DNA of 64,000 nt. Source: Pectobacterium atrosepticum (lineage in GTDB: Bacteria > Pseudomonadota > Gammaproteobacteria > Enterobacterales > Enterobacteriaceae). The notes under the pieces were generated by a model that searched no databases, was not told the DNA's origin, and saw nothing but the letters and a program-made list of their open reading frames with translations. Positions 31,109 to 42,234 of this stretch are shown piece after piece; the stretch's first letter is position 1, and the number at the start of each line of letters is the position of its first letter. Location: the NCBI GenBank assembly GCA_019056595.1, contig CP036163.1:2852001-2916000 (forward strand), given 5' to 3'. The translations under genes and the position numbers were made by a program.

Positions 31109-33190
31109 TCAGGCGTTGGTGTAGCGTGCGCGCTCGGGTAGCCAGCGTTCGATGAGCGCAATAGCATGCTCGGGATAGTGCTCATGCAGATGGCGGGCAA
31201 CGCGATGTACTTGGGGTATCAAATCCCGATCGCGCAAGAGATCGGCCACTTTGAATTCTGCGTTCCCAGTCTGCCGCGTACCTAATAACTCACCCGGTCC
31301 ACGAATCTCCAAATCGCGTTGAGCGATGACAAAGCCATCGTTGCTATCGCGCAGAACCTGAAGCCGTTTTTGTGCCGTCTTGCTCATTGGCGTTTTGTAG
31401 AGTAGCACGCAGTGAGACGCTATCGCACCACGCCCGACGCGCCCGCGTAACTGGTGCAGTTGCGCCAGGCCCAGACGCTCTGGGTTCTCAATGATCATCA
31501 GGCTGGCATTGGGTACATCCACACCGACCTCGATAACGGTTGTCGCCACCAGCAGTTGCAGCTCACCCTGTTTGAAGGCCTGCATCACCGACAGCTTTTC
31601 CTGCGCTTTCATGCGACCGTGAACCAATCCGACCTTGAGATTCGGCAGAGCAGCCTTCAGCTCTTCGCTGGTGGCTTCTGCGGCCTGCGCTTCCAATAGG
31701 TCGGATTCTTCAATCAGCGTACAGACCCAATAGGCTTGTCGACCTTCCTGCTCACAGGCGCTATTCACTCGCTCGATAATGTCGCTGCGGCGTGAGTCGG
31801 GTATGGCGACGGTGGTGACAGGGGTTCTGCCCGGCGGTAGTTCATCAATTACGGATGTATCCAGATCGGCATAGGCCGTCATCGCTAACGTACGGGGAAT
31901 GGGTGTGGCGGTCATAATCAGTTGATGAGGGTGAAAGCCCTGTTCTTCGCCTTTTTCCCACAGCGCAAGGCGCTGATGAACGCCAAAGCGGTGCTGTTCA
32001 TCAATGATGACCAATGCCAGCCCGTTGAATTTCACCTGCTGTTGAAAAATGGCGTGCGTCCCGACAACCATAGAGACCTGACCGCTGGCGATGGCATCCT
32101 GCTGCGCCTGACGCGCTTTTCCTTTTTGTTTGCCAGCTAGCCAGCCGACTTCAAGCCCCAGTGGTTCAAACCACTGACGAAAATTATGGACGTGCTGTTC
32201 GGCTAGCAGCTCTGTTGGTGCCATCAGCGCGACCTGTTTGCCGTTGGCAATCGCACGTAATGCGGCCAGCGCGGCGACCAGCGTTTTTCCTGAACCCACA
32301 TCACCCTGTACCAGACGCATCATCGGGAAATCTTTCGTCATATCCATTTCGATTTCGGCTACGACGCGCTCTTGTGCCTGCGTAGGTGTAAACGGCAGAG
32401 CTGCGAGCAACTGTTGTTTCAGGCTGTCTTTAGTCGGTAGCGGAGACGCTTTATGCCGTTGTTCCCCTGCCCGCACGGCGAGCATACTTAGGTTATGTGC
32501 CAGTAATTCTTCCATAATCAGCCGCTGCTGCGCTGGGTGTTTCCCATGCTCAAGTTCGCTAAGCTGCATATCAGGCGGGGGACGATGTAACGTGCGTAGC
32601 GCATCTGGCAGGCTAATCAGCGATCGACTCAGTGATTCAGGCAGTAACTCATCGATGTGGTTTGCGGCGAGCAGCTCCAGCGCCTGATCGGTGAGCTTGC
32701 GCAGGGTCGCCTGACGAATGCCCTCCGTGGAGGGGTAAACCGGTGTGAGCGATTCCTGTAGCTCAACCTGCGTACTATCCCCCTGAACACGATATTCAGG
32801 ATGGATGATCTCCGCGCCGATTTTGCCGCGCTTTATTTCACCATAAGCGGTAACGCGTTGTCCCGGCGCGAGGCTGTTTTTCATCGCTGCGCTGAAATTG
32901 AAGAAGCGCATGGTCAGCAGACCGCTGCCGTCGCTGATTTGGCAGGTCAACATGCGACGGCTGCCAAAGGTGATGTCGTTGCGTAGGATTTCACCTTCCA
33001 CGGTGGCATACATACCGGGAAGGAGGTCGCCAATCGGGTAAAGGTGTGTGCGGTCTTCGTAGCGCAAGGGCAAATGCAGCAATAAATCCTGCACGGTTTC
33101 CAGCCCGAGTCGTGCGAGTTTTGCTGCCTGACTGGCACCCACGCCAGCAAGTGTGCTTAGCGGTTGGGTATTCAGCAGGCGACCTTTCAT
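31109..33190 (-). CDS. recG: ATP-dependent DNA helicase RecG
   Basis: Remodels stalled replication forks and branch-migrates recombination intermediates. The 693-residue protein has the N-terminal wedge/OB domain (residues about 1-270) and superfamily 2 helicase motifs: GDVGSGKT, DEQHRFG, TATPIPRT and QLRGRVGRG. The ATG at 33190 gives MKGRLLNTQPLS and the E. coli length, and overlaps the trmH stop (TGATG), so translation is probably coupled. It is last in gmk-rpoZ-spoT-trmH-recG. Confidence 0.97.
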   Translation of the reverse strand: MKGRLLNTQPLSTLAGVGASQAAKLARLGLETVQDLLLHLPLRYEDRTHLYPIGDLLPGMYATVEGEILRNDITFGSRRMLTCQISDGSGLLTMRFFNFSAAMKNSLAPGQRVTAYGEIKRGKIGAEIIHPEYRVQGDSTQVELQESLTPVYPSTEGIRQATLRKLTDQALELLAANHIDELLPESLSRSLISLPDALRTLHRPPPDMQLSELEHGKHPAQQRLIMEELLAHNLSMLAVRAGEQRHKASPLPTKDSLKQQLLAALPFTPTQAQERVVAEIEMDMTKDFPMMRLVQGDVGSGKTLVAALAALRAIANGKQVALMAPTELLAEQHVHNFRQWFEPLGLEVGWLAGKQKGKARQAQQDAIASGQVSMVVGTHAIFQQQVKFNGLALVIIDEQHRFGVHQRLALWEKGEEQGFHPHQLIMTATPIPRTLAMTAYADLDTSVIDELPPGRTPVTTVAIPDSRRSDIIERVNSACEQEGRQAYWVCTLIEESDLLEAQAAEATSEELKAALPNLKVGLVHGRMKAQEKLSVMQAFKQGELQLLVATTVIEVGVDVPNASLMIIENPERLGLAQLHQLRGRVGRGAIASHCVLLYKTPMSKTAQKRLQVLRDSNDGFVIAQRDLEIRGPGELLGTRQTGNAEFKVADLLRDRDLIPQVHRVARHLHEHYPEHAIALIERWLPERARYTNA

Positions 33191-33882
33191 CAGCACCCCG
33201 ACGATTGCATCGCGGCCCACCACGGGGTATCCGCTACAATCTGACCCTGATGGTCAATATAAGGGCGAGGCAGCCCTTTATGTTTTGCAACGCGAGCCAG
33301 TACCGGATATCCCCCTTCAAACAGTAGGCGCTGCTGCTCTTCTTCATCCAGCGGGCTATCTTCACGCTGATACATGCCAGCGATCTGGCGTTGGCGCTGT
33401 GCTTCATACAGGATCAACGCAGAGGCCACCGAGACATTCAGCGACTGCACCATGCCGGTCATCGGAATGATGATATCCCGATCGGCCAGCTTGAGCGCTT
33501 CAGCAGTTATGCCGGTTTTTTCTTGCCCGAGTAAAATACAGGTTGGGCGGGTGTAATCAATTTCCCGAAAATCGACCGCGTGTTCAGACAAATTGGTCGC
33601 CAGAACCTGCATCCCTTCATTCTTCAGGTGGCCGACCGCATCCTGTATGGTGCGATGGGTTTTAACCTGCACCCAACTATTACTGCCTGCGGCGGAGGAA
33701 ACCAGCGTTTTCATTCGACTGGTGGGCCAAATCGCATGGACCTGATGTACGCCGACGGCATCCGCGGTACGGATAACGGCAGAAATGTTATGGGGTTTAT
33801 GCACCTGCTCCATGCAAATCGTCAGATCGGGCTGACGGCCGTTCAGCATTTCTTTTATCCGTGCATAACGTTGAGGAGTCAT
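33190..33882 (-). CDS. trmH: tRNA (guanosine(18)-2'-O)-methyltransferase
   Basis: SPOUT methyltransferase (SpoU) that makes Gm18 in the D-loop of tRNAs. The 230 residues include the SPOUT motifs NISAVIRTADAVGV, LLGQEKTGI and the knot motif IIPMTGMVQSLNVSVASALILYE. It follows spoT by 5 bp and shares a base of its stop codon with the recG start. Confidence 0.96.
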   Translation of the reverse strand: MTPQRYARIKEMLNGRQPDLTICMEQVHKPHNISAVIRTADAVGVHQVHAIWPTSRMKTLVSSAAGSNSWVQVKTHRTIQDAVGHLKNEGMQVLATNLSEHAVDFREIDYTRPTCILLGQEKTGITAEALKLADRDIIIPMTGMVQSLNVSVASALILYEAQRQRQIAGMYQREDSPLDEEEQQRLLFEGGYPVLARVAKHKGLPRPYIDHQGQIVADTPWWAAMQSSGC

Positions 33883-33887
33883 GACGA

Positions 33888-35987
33888 TTAATTTCGGTTA
33901 CGGTTAACTTTGATGACGTCCGGCATCACGCGAATTTTACGCATAATGTTAGCCAGATGAACGCGATCAAGGGTGGTGAGGCGGATAAAGGCGCTGTATA
34001 CGCGGCCGTCCTTCTCTTCCGTATTGATACTCTGAATATTGGAGTTCGCGGCGTTGATCGCGGCGGTCAGGTTCGCCAATGCGCCCTGATGGTTGAACAT
34101 ATCCACTTTAATTTCGGCGATAAACTCTTGTTCTGTCACCTTATCCCACTCTACCGCCATGAATTTTTCAGGTTCTTTCTGGTAGCCGCGAATGTTGCGA
34201 CAGGATTCATGGTGAATAACCAACCCTTTACCGGGGCTGACGTGGGCAATGATCGGATCGCCGGGGATGGGGCGACAGCATTTGGCAAAGGAGAGCATGA
34301 CGCCATCTGCGCCTTTTATCGGCAGTTTGCGCAACCCGGAGGTTCCCAGTTCGGATTGCTCATTCAGCAGATTTTTCGCTACAACGACGCTCATGGCATT
34401 ACCCATACCAATTTCCGCCATCAGATCGTCCAGCGTAGCGAGCTTCATGCGCTCAAGCTCAAGCTGAATCGACTTTTCAGGGATATCGGAGAGTTTGCGG
34501 CCGTTGCCTAATGCGTGGTTCAGTAAACGACGTCCGAGGCTCACAGAATCATCACGCTTGAGGTTTTTCAGCATCTGGCGAATTTTGGAACGCGCTCTGG
34601 AGCTAACCACAAAGTTGAGCCAGGCGGCATTCGGTCTGGCACCCGGTGCGGTAATGATTTCAACGGTTTGACCGCTGGTGAGTGATTGTGACAGCGGGTA
34701 AGGCTGACGATCGACGCGTGCACCGACGCAGGCGTGGCCGATATCGGTGTGTACCGCATAGGCGAAATCGACAGGCGTTGCATCTGCGGGAAGTTCCACA
34801 ATGCGCCCTTCCGGCGTAAAGACGTACATCTCGTCAGGGAAGAGATCGGATTTAACGCTTTCAATAAATTCAAATGAGCTACCAGCGCTTTGCTGAAGTT
34901 CCAGCAGGCTTTGCATCCAGCGCTGCGCGCGTACTTGTGCTGTGGTGCTGCTCTCGCCTTCTTTATAAGCCCAGTGCGCGGCAACACCCATTTCCGCCAT
35001 TTGATCCATGTCGTCGGTGCGAATTTGCACTTCGACTGGCACGCCGTGCGGACCAATCAGAGACGTGTGCAGCGACTGATAGCCGTTGGCTTTGGGAATG
35101 GCGATATAGTCTTTCACCCGACCCGGGCGTGGCTTATACAGGCTGTGAACCTGACCGAGCACGCGATAGCAGGTGTCCAACTCTTTGACGATGACCCGAA
35201 ACGCGTAAATATCCATAATGGAGTGAAAACGCTGTTCTTTCAGGTGCATTTTACAGTAGATGGAGTACAGATGTTTTTCGCGACCGCTAACGCGGCAGGC
35301 AATCCCAGCTTCAGTCAAACGCCCTTCGATTTCCGCCAGGATTTTCTGAATCATTTCCTTGCGGTTACCGCGAGCGGCCTTAACGACCTCTTTAATTACG
35401 CGATAACGATTCGGATACAGTGCCTCAAAACCTAGTTCTTCCAACTCGGTTTTGAGGTGATGGATACCCAGTCGATGGGCCAGCGGACTGTATATTTCCA
35501 ACGTTTCACGAGCAATGCGGCGACGTTTGTCTGGGCGTAATGAGCCCAGCGTGCGCATGTTGTGGGTACGGTCTGCGAGCTTGATCAGGATGACGCGAAT
35601 ATCTTGCACCATCGCCATGATCATTTTGCGAAAGTTTTCAGCCTGCGCTTCTTTCTTATCGCGGAACTTCAGTTTGTCCAGCTTGGAAACGCCCTCTACC
35701 AGTTCAGCAACGCTTTTACCAAAAAGCTGTTCCATGTCCTGATAAGTGGCCGGGGTGTCCTCTATAACATCATGCAACAGTGCTGCCATCAGCGTTTCGT
35801 AATCGAGACGCATCTCCGCCAGAATACAAGCGACGGCAACAGGGTGTGTGATATAGGGTTCACCGCTGGAGCGAGTCTGCCCCTCGTGAGCATCACGTGC
35901 AACCAGATAAGCCTGCTGTAAACGTTTGATCTGATCTTCGGGCAGATAACGTTGAATCAGCAGATTAAGGCTTTCAAAAATGTACAA
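33888..35987 (-). CDS. spoT: Bifunctional (p)ppGpp synthase/hydrolase SpoT
   Basis: Sets the level of the alarmone (p)ppGpp in response to carbon, iron and fatty acid starvation. The 699 residues comprise an HD hydrolase domain (His72-Asp73 in LLHDVIEDTPA), a synthetase domain (REKHLYSIYCKM, RVKDYIAIPKANGYQSLH), a TGS domain (VYVFTPEGRIVELP-like MYVFTPEGRIVELP) and a C-terminal ACT domain. The start codon is TTG at 35987, as in E. coli. It follows rpoZ by 18 bp. Confidence 0.97.
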   Translation of the reverse strand: MYIFESLNLLIQRYLPEDQIKRLQQAYLVARDAHEGQTRSSGEPYITHPVAVACILAEMRLDYETLMAALLHDVIEDTPATYQDMEQLFGKSVAELVEGVSKLDKLKFRDKKEAQAENFRKMIMAMVQDIRVILIKLADRTHNMRTLGSLRPDKRRRIARETLEIYSPLAHRLGIHHLKTELEELGFEALYPNRYRVIKEVVKAARGNRKEMIQKILAEIEGRLTEAGIACRVSGREKHLYSIYCKMHLKEQRFHSIMDIYAFRVIVKELDTCYRVLGQVHSLYKPRPGRVKDYIAIPKANGYQSLHTSLIGPHGVPVEVQIRTDDMDQMAEMGVAAHWAYKEGESSTTAQVRAQRWMQSLLELQQSAGSSFEFIESVKSDLFPDEMYVFTPEGRIVELPADATPVDFAYAVHTDIGHACVGARVDRQPYPLSQSLTSGQTVEIITAPGARPNAAWLNFVVSSRARSKIRQMLKNLKRDDSVSLGRRLLNHALGNGRKLSDIPEKSIQLELERMKLATLDDLMAEIGMGNAMSVVVAKNLLNEQSELGTSGLRKLPIKGADGVMLSFAKCCRPIPGDPIIAHVSPGKGLVIHHESCRNIRGYQKEPEKFMAVEWDKVTEQEFIAEIKVDMFNHQGALANLTAAINAANSNIQSINTEEKDGRVYSAFIRLTTLDRVHLANIMRKIRVMPDVIKVNRNRN

Positions 35988-36005
35988 GGGCGACTCGTGG
36001 TGTGA

Positions 36006-36281
36006 TTAACGGCGGCCTTCAGCAATTGCGGTGACCGCCTGAATCTCTGCGGCTTCCTGCTCTTGCTGTTCCTGACGGTCACGAACATCCAGAATCTGGT
36101 TGTTGATCAGACCGTCTTCGATTTCACGCAGTGCAATCACGGTGTACTTATCGTTTTCTTCAGGAACCAGCGGATCTTTGCCGCCAGTCTGGAGTTGACG
36201 CGCGCGACGAGCAGCGACCAACACCAGGTCAAAACGGTTACCAATTTTCTCTACAGCGTCTTGAACAGTTACGCGTGCCAT
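36006..36281 (-). CDS. rpoZ: RNA polymerase omega subunit
   Basis: Smallest core RNA polymerase subunit, which chaperones beta' and forms part of a ppGpp-binding site. The 91-residue protein has the conserved [20 protein letters not shown] start and [10 protein letters not shown] helix. It lies between gmk and spoT, linking the ppGpp-making enzyme with one of the alarmone's targets in one transcript. Confidence 0.97.
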   Translation of the reverse strand: MARVTVQDAVEKIGNRFDLVLVAARRARQLQTGGKDPLVPEENDKYTVIALREIEDGLINNQILDVRDRQEQQEQEAAEIQAVTAIAEGRR

Positions 36282-36334
36282 AATGTGCTACTCCACAGGA
36301 AATAAAATGACTGCGCATCATACTGAAAGAGGCG

Positions 36335-36970
<636 letters not shown>

Positions 36971-36994
36971 TTACGTTACGATGGTGGATGTTGA

Positions 36995-37120
36995 TATACC
37001 CGTCATACTTCAAGCTGCATGTGTGTTGGCTTCCTCGCTCACCCCAGTCACTTACTTGAGTAAGCTGTTGGGGACTCACTGTGTCGCCGCCTTCCCGCAA
37101 CTCGAATTATTTATGGTATA
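36995..37120. repeat. ERIC element (copy 5)
   Basis: 126 bp with TATACCC start and TGGTATA end and the canonical core ccccagtcacttacttgagtaagct. It lies in the divergent gmk-ligB region, 37 bp before the gmk start, so it may lie in or beside the gmk promoter. Confidence 0.92.
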
Positions 37121-37383
37121 TACAGCAGGAACATGCGCATTTCTCCGCATTATACACGCCAATGTGCCATCAGTCGCGCTGCGATAAATACTCCGCAGAT
37201 TGTTTTTCCGTTATGCCATCGGGCAAACCTTTTGCCAATGTTTCTTTTTTAGATTGCGAAGCGCGTTCCTGTCCTTTTTATCGGCACTGCAAACGATAAA
37301 TTATCTTGCGGCGCGTTTGGCATTTATCCTTTTTGGGTCTCGTATTTTTCCCTCCGTTGCTATGTACTGCGGCCATTCGTTAA

Positions 37384-39093
<1,710 letters not shown>

Positions 39094-39351
39094 GCGGGGG
39101 GGATTTTTCAGAAAACGTTGGAGTCACACTTTTTATTTTTTCGTAGATTCATTCACACAAAAGGACAATTTTTTTCTGTTTTTTCCACTTAATCATAAGT
39201 AAAGTTTACCAATTAAACGGTGTGAGCCTATTTGCTGTTTGCGATATAAAAATGCGTGAGAGAGTCTGATTATTTCCGTTGAACTCAGGCATGGGGATGT
39301 TGTCGTATAGCTTCAGATAATAAGAAAGGTTTTGTTGGAGCACTTGTCATA

Positions 39352-41031
39352 ATGAAGTTTGTAGCATCTTTTTCGCAACCCAAGTTATCGTTTGTCCTGG
39401 CAGTTTATATTGGCCTTTTTCTCAATATCTCAGTGTATTACCGCCGATTTGATTATTTTTCACTCTCTGCTGGTAGCCAGGTTCCAACATTTATTCCCGC
39501 TCTTGTCGAATTGACCGCGAGTATCTTATTCACCTTTTTCCTGATGAGAATCATTTCACTCGGGGGGCGTCGTTTTTATCGAATTATTGCTTCTTTGTTA
39601 GTGCTGATTTCCGTTGCTGCAAGCTATTACATGACGTTTTTTAATGTCGTGATTGGTTATGGCATTATTGCAGCGGTCATGACCACGGATATTGATCTTT
39701 CTAAAGAAGTTATTGGTTTTCGTTTCTTCCTGTGGATGCTGGTGGTGAGTGCGCTGCCGCTGTTTTTGATCTGGAAAAACTCGCTGCGTCATACGCTGAT
39801 TGAACAGCTTAAATCACCGGGAAAGCGTTTGATTCCTCTTTTGGTTCTTGTGGCAGTCGTTGCGCTGGTTTGGATGCCGCTTCGCTATATGGGCAACATT
39901 CAGTCGATATCCGAGCGAGAATCCAATGTGGATTTGCCCAGCTATGGCGGCGTAGTCGCTCACTCTTATCTACCTTCTAACTGGTTGTCCGCGTTAGGAT
40001 TATTTGCGTACACCAAGTATGACGAGAGTCTGGACTCCTCCAATCTTTTCGATCCGGCTCAGCATTTTACCTATGTCCCGCCGAAAGGCATTGACGATAC
40101 CTACGTGGTTTTCATTATTGGTGAAACAACCCGCTGGGATCATATGGGGCTGTTAGGCTACGAGAGAGATACGACGCCGAAGTTATCAAAAGAAAAAAAT
40201 CTGGTCGCATTCCGTGGCCAATCGTGTGATACCTCAACCAAGCTTTCCATGCGCTGTATGTTTGTGCGAGAAGGCGGTACGGAAGACAACCCGCAGCGAA
40301 CTCTGAAAGAACAGAATGTCTTTGCTGTAATGAAAGAGTTGGGCTTCACCTCCGAACTGTTTGCTATGCAAAGTGAGGTGTGGTTTTACAATAGCATTGA
40401 AGCGAACAACTATTCCTTCCGCGAAATGATCGCGTCAGAGAAACACAATGACGGCAAATCAGTGCAGGATATGTTGCTGGTTGATGAGGTCAAGGAATCG
40501 CTGGGGCGCTACCCTAAAGGTAAGCATCTGATTGTGCTGCATACCAAAGGCTCTCACTACCTGTATTCCATGCGATATCCCCGCAGTTTTGCGCGCTATC
40601 AGCCAGAGTGTATGGGCGTTGATGCATCCTGTACGCGTGAGCAGCTGATTAATGCTTTTGATAATAGCGTGCTCTATACCGATAGCTTCATTGATAGCGT
40701 GATCGATCAGGTTCGGGATAAGAAAGCGATTGTGTTTTATGCCTCCGATCATGGTGAGTCCATCGATGATAACTATCATTTGCACGGTACGCCGCGTCAG
40801 ATGGCACCGCCTGAGCAGTTCCGTTCACCGATGATGGTATGGACATCGGATAAGTTTCTGGCTGACACCGATAATCTGCATGCGTTTGAGCAGTTGAAAG
40901 CGCAACAGCGTGTTGGCAAAACACATCGCCACGAAGAGCTGTTTGACACGATTCTCGGATGTCTGGGATACACGTCACCTGACGGCGGTATTAACCCTAA
41001 AAATAACTGGTGTCAGAAACCGGCTAATTGA
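39352..41031 (+). CDS. eptB: Kdo2-lipid A phosphoethanolamine 7''-transferase
   Basis: Inner-membrane enzyme that adds phosphoethanolamine to the outer Kdo of lipopolysaccharide, reducing surface charge. The 559 residues have five N-terminal membrane helices (about 10-185), then a periplasmic alkaline-phosphatase-fold domain with the nucleophile threonine in IGETTRWDHMG and metal ligands in HGESIDDNYHLHG. Sequence follows E. coli EptB end to end. The 258-bp region upstream is AT-rich; I saw no convincing PhoP or PmrA box. Confidence 0.93.
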   Translation: MKFVASFSQPKLSFVLAVYIGLFLNISVYYRRFDYFSLSAGSQVPTFIPALVELTASILFTFFLMRIISLGGRRFYRIIASLLVLISVAASYYMTFFNVVIGYGIIAAVMTTDIDLSKEVIGFRFFLWMLVVSALPLFLIWKNSLRHTLIEQLKSPGKRLIPLLVLVAVVALVWMPLRYMGNIQSISERESNVDLPSYGGVVAHSYLPSNWLSALGLFAYTKYDESLDSSNLFDPAQHFTYVPPKGIDDTYVVFIIGETTRWDHMGLLGYERDTTPKLSKEKNLVAFRGQSCDTSTKLSMRCMFVREGGTEDNPQRTLKEQNVFAVMKELGFTSELFAMQSEVWFYNSIEANNYSFREMIASEKHNDGKSVQDMLLVDEVKESLGRYPKGKHLIVLHTKGSHYLYSMRYPRSFARYQPECMGVDASCTREQLINAFDNSVLYTDSFIDSVIDQVRDKKAIVFYASDHGESIDDNYHLHGTPRQMAPPEQFRSPMMVWTSDKFLADTDNLHAFEQLKAQQRVGKTHRHEELFDTILGCLGYTSPDGGINPKNNWCQKPAN

Positions 41032-41122
41032 TATGAACCACGGACAAGGACGTCGGTTTCAGGCTGTAAATACAAGGAATGGATACTTTAACAGCAGCCG
41101 AAATCCTTTTGCTAAAAAGGGA

Positions 41123-41151
41123 TTGACGCCTCAATAAGGTAGCAGTAATAT
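41123..41151 (+). promoter_or_regulatory. Strong promoter of tRNA-Pro
   Basis: TTGACG (41123-41128), 17-bp spacer, TAATAT (41146-41151), followed by the GC-rich discriminator gcgcccg typical of stringently controlled stable RNA genes. The tRNA begins 11 bp after the -10 element. Confidence 0.85.
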
Positions 41152-41162
41152 GCGCCCGAATT

Positions 41163-41239
41163 CGGCGAGTAGCGCAGCTTGGTAGCGCAACTGGTTTGGG
41201 ACCAGTGGGTCGGAGGTTCGAATCCTCTCTCGCCGACCA
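41163..41239 (+). tRNA. proM: tRNA-Pro, anticodon UGG
   Basis: 77-nt cloverleaf from cggcgag to cgccgacca with encoded CCA. The anticodon stem actgg/ccagt holds loop tttggga with TGG at 41197-41199. The sequence equals, from memory, the E. coli proM tRNA. Position next to eptB is where E. coli has proK (anticodon CGG). Confidence 0.95.
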
Positions 41240-41642
41240 ACATTCTTCCCCAGTAAATCATTCTCATCTTTCCTCCTATTCAAATATTGTCTATTAATAC
41301 AATTCAGTTATAAAACCAGTCATTTATAAAAATAGTCCTTTATAAGATTAGGGGCTTCTCTTCTCAGTGTTTTTGATGTCGATCATTGGCATATTCTCCC
41401 TGCCTTTAGTTCGGAATGTTCCCAAAAAACAGAGTAAAAACAGCTCGTTAATTGGCCCGAATTATCCTTATCTTATTGTTTTTTAATGATTAATGTAATT
41501 ATTTCTTCAGTTGTTTGAAAATAATACAGACTTTACCTCGCCGTATTTAAATGTAAATTTATGTGCGGCCGACATTCGCGATGGTTATATATTCGCTTTG
41601 TTGAAACCGTCTTTTTATTCAAACATGGAAGATGTTTCGATT
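41240..41642. other. AT-rich intergenic region, no gene
   Basis: 403 bp between the tRNA and the Ail/OmpX-like gene. It has a short tandem motif agtc-n-tttata at 41319-41329 and 41335-41345 (16-bp period), and probably the porin promoter. I see no terminator, RNA gene or recognisable operator. Confidence 0.4.
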
Positions 41643-42191
41643 ATGAAAAAAACAACGCTGCTGCTTTCCACTCTGATTACTTGTGCCATGGGAATATCTG
41701 TTGCTCAGGCGACACAAACGGTGTCATTGGGCTATGCTCAGGCGAAAGTCGAAGATTTTAAAGATCTGAAAGGGGTTACGGCCAAGTACCATTATCAGGG
41801 TGATTCTGCACTGGGTATTATTGGTTCTTTTACCTATCTGGGCGGTAAAAAAGATTACAACCAGAGTAGTATTGGATTCAGCTCACACGAGAGCGACGAT
41901 GTTAAATACTATTCACTAATGGTTGGACCTTCCTACCAAATTAATGATGTCGTGAGTATTTATGGGCTTGCTGGTTTAGGCCATGCTAAAGTAAAAAACT
42001 CGTATAACTATACATTGCCCAATCAATCAGGCAGTGAAAGCTACAGTGAAAGTAAAACCAAATTTGCTTACGGTGCCGGTATTCAAATTACACCAGTAGC
42101 AAACTGGGCGATTGATATTGGCTACGAAGGCACAAAAATCTATGAAGCCCGTGTAGACGGCTTTAATATTGGTGTCGGTTATCGTTTCTGA
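41643..42191 (+). CDS. Ail/OmpX/Lom-family outer membrane protein
   Basis: A small eight-stranded beta-barrel of the group including OmpX, Ail, PagC and Lom, which act in adhesion, serum resistance or unknown roles. The 182-residue precursor has a signal peptide (MKKTTLLLSTLITCAMGIS, cleaved after AQA), then TQTVSLGYAQ, the family segment YGLAGLGHAKVK, and a C-terminal NIGVGYRF ending in the phenylalanine used by the BAM complex. The ATG at 41643 starts at the signal peptide; in-frame starts at 41625 and 41511 are possible. Which subfamily applies is unclear. Confidence 0.85.
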   Translation: MKKTTLLLSTLITCAMGISVAQATQTVSLGYAQAKVEDFKDLKGVTAKYHYQGDSALGIIGSFTYLGGKKDYNQSSIGFSSHESDDVKYYSLMVGPSYQINDVVSIYGLAGLGHAKVKNSYNYTLPNQSGSESYSESKTKFAYGAGIQITPVANWAIDIGYEGTKIYEARVDGFNIGVGYRF

Positions 42192-42234
42192 TTTTCCGAT
42201 CATCGAAAACCGGTGGACAAGCTTCTGCCGGTTA

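Noticed and set aside
39094-39351. PhoP or PmrA box upstream of eptB
   Set aside because: TTTAC/TTAAAC-like pieces occur near 39205-39220, but their spacing does not fit the 11-bp repeat of either regulator.
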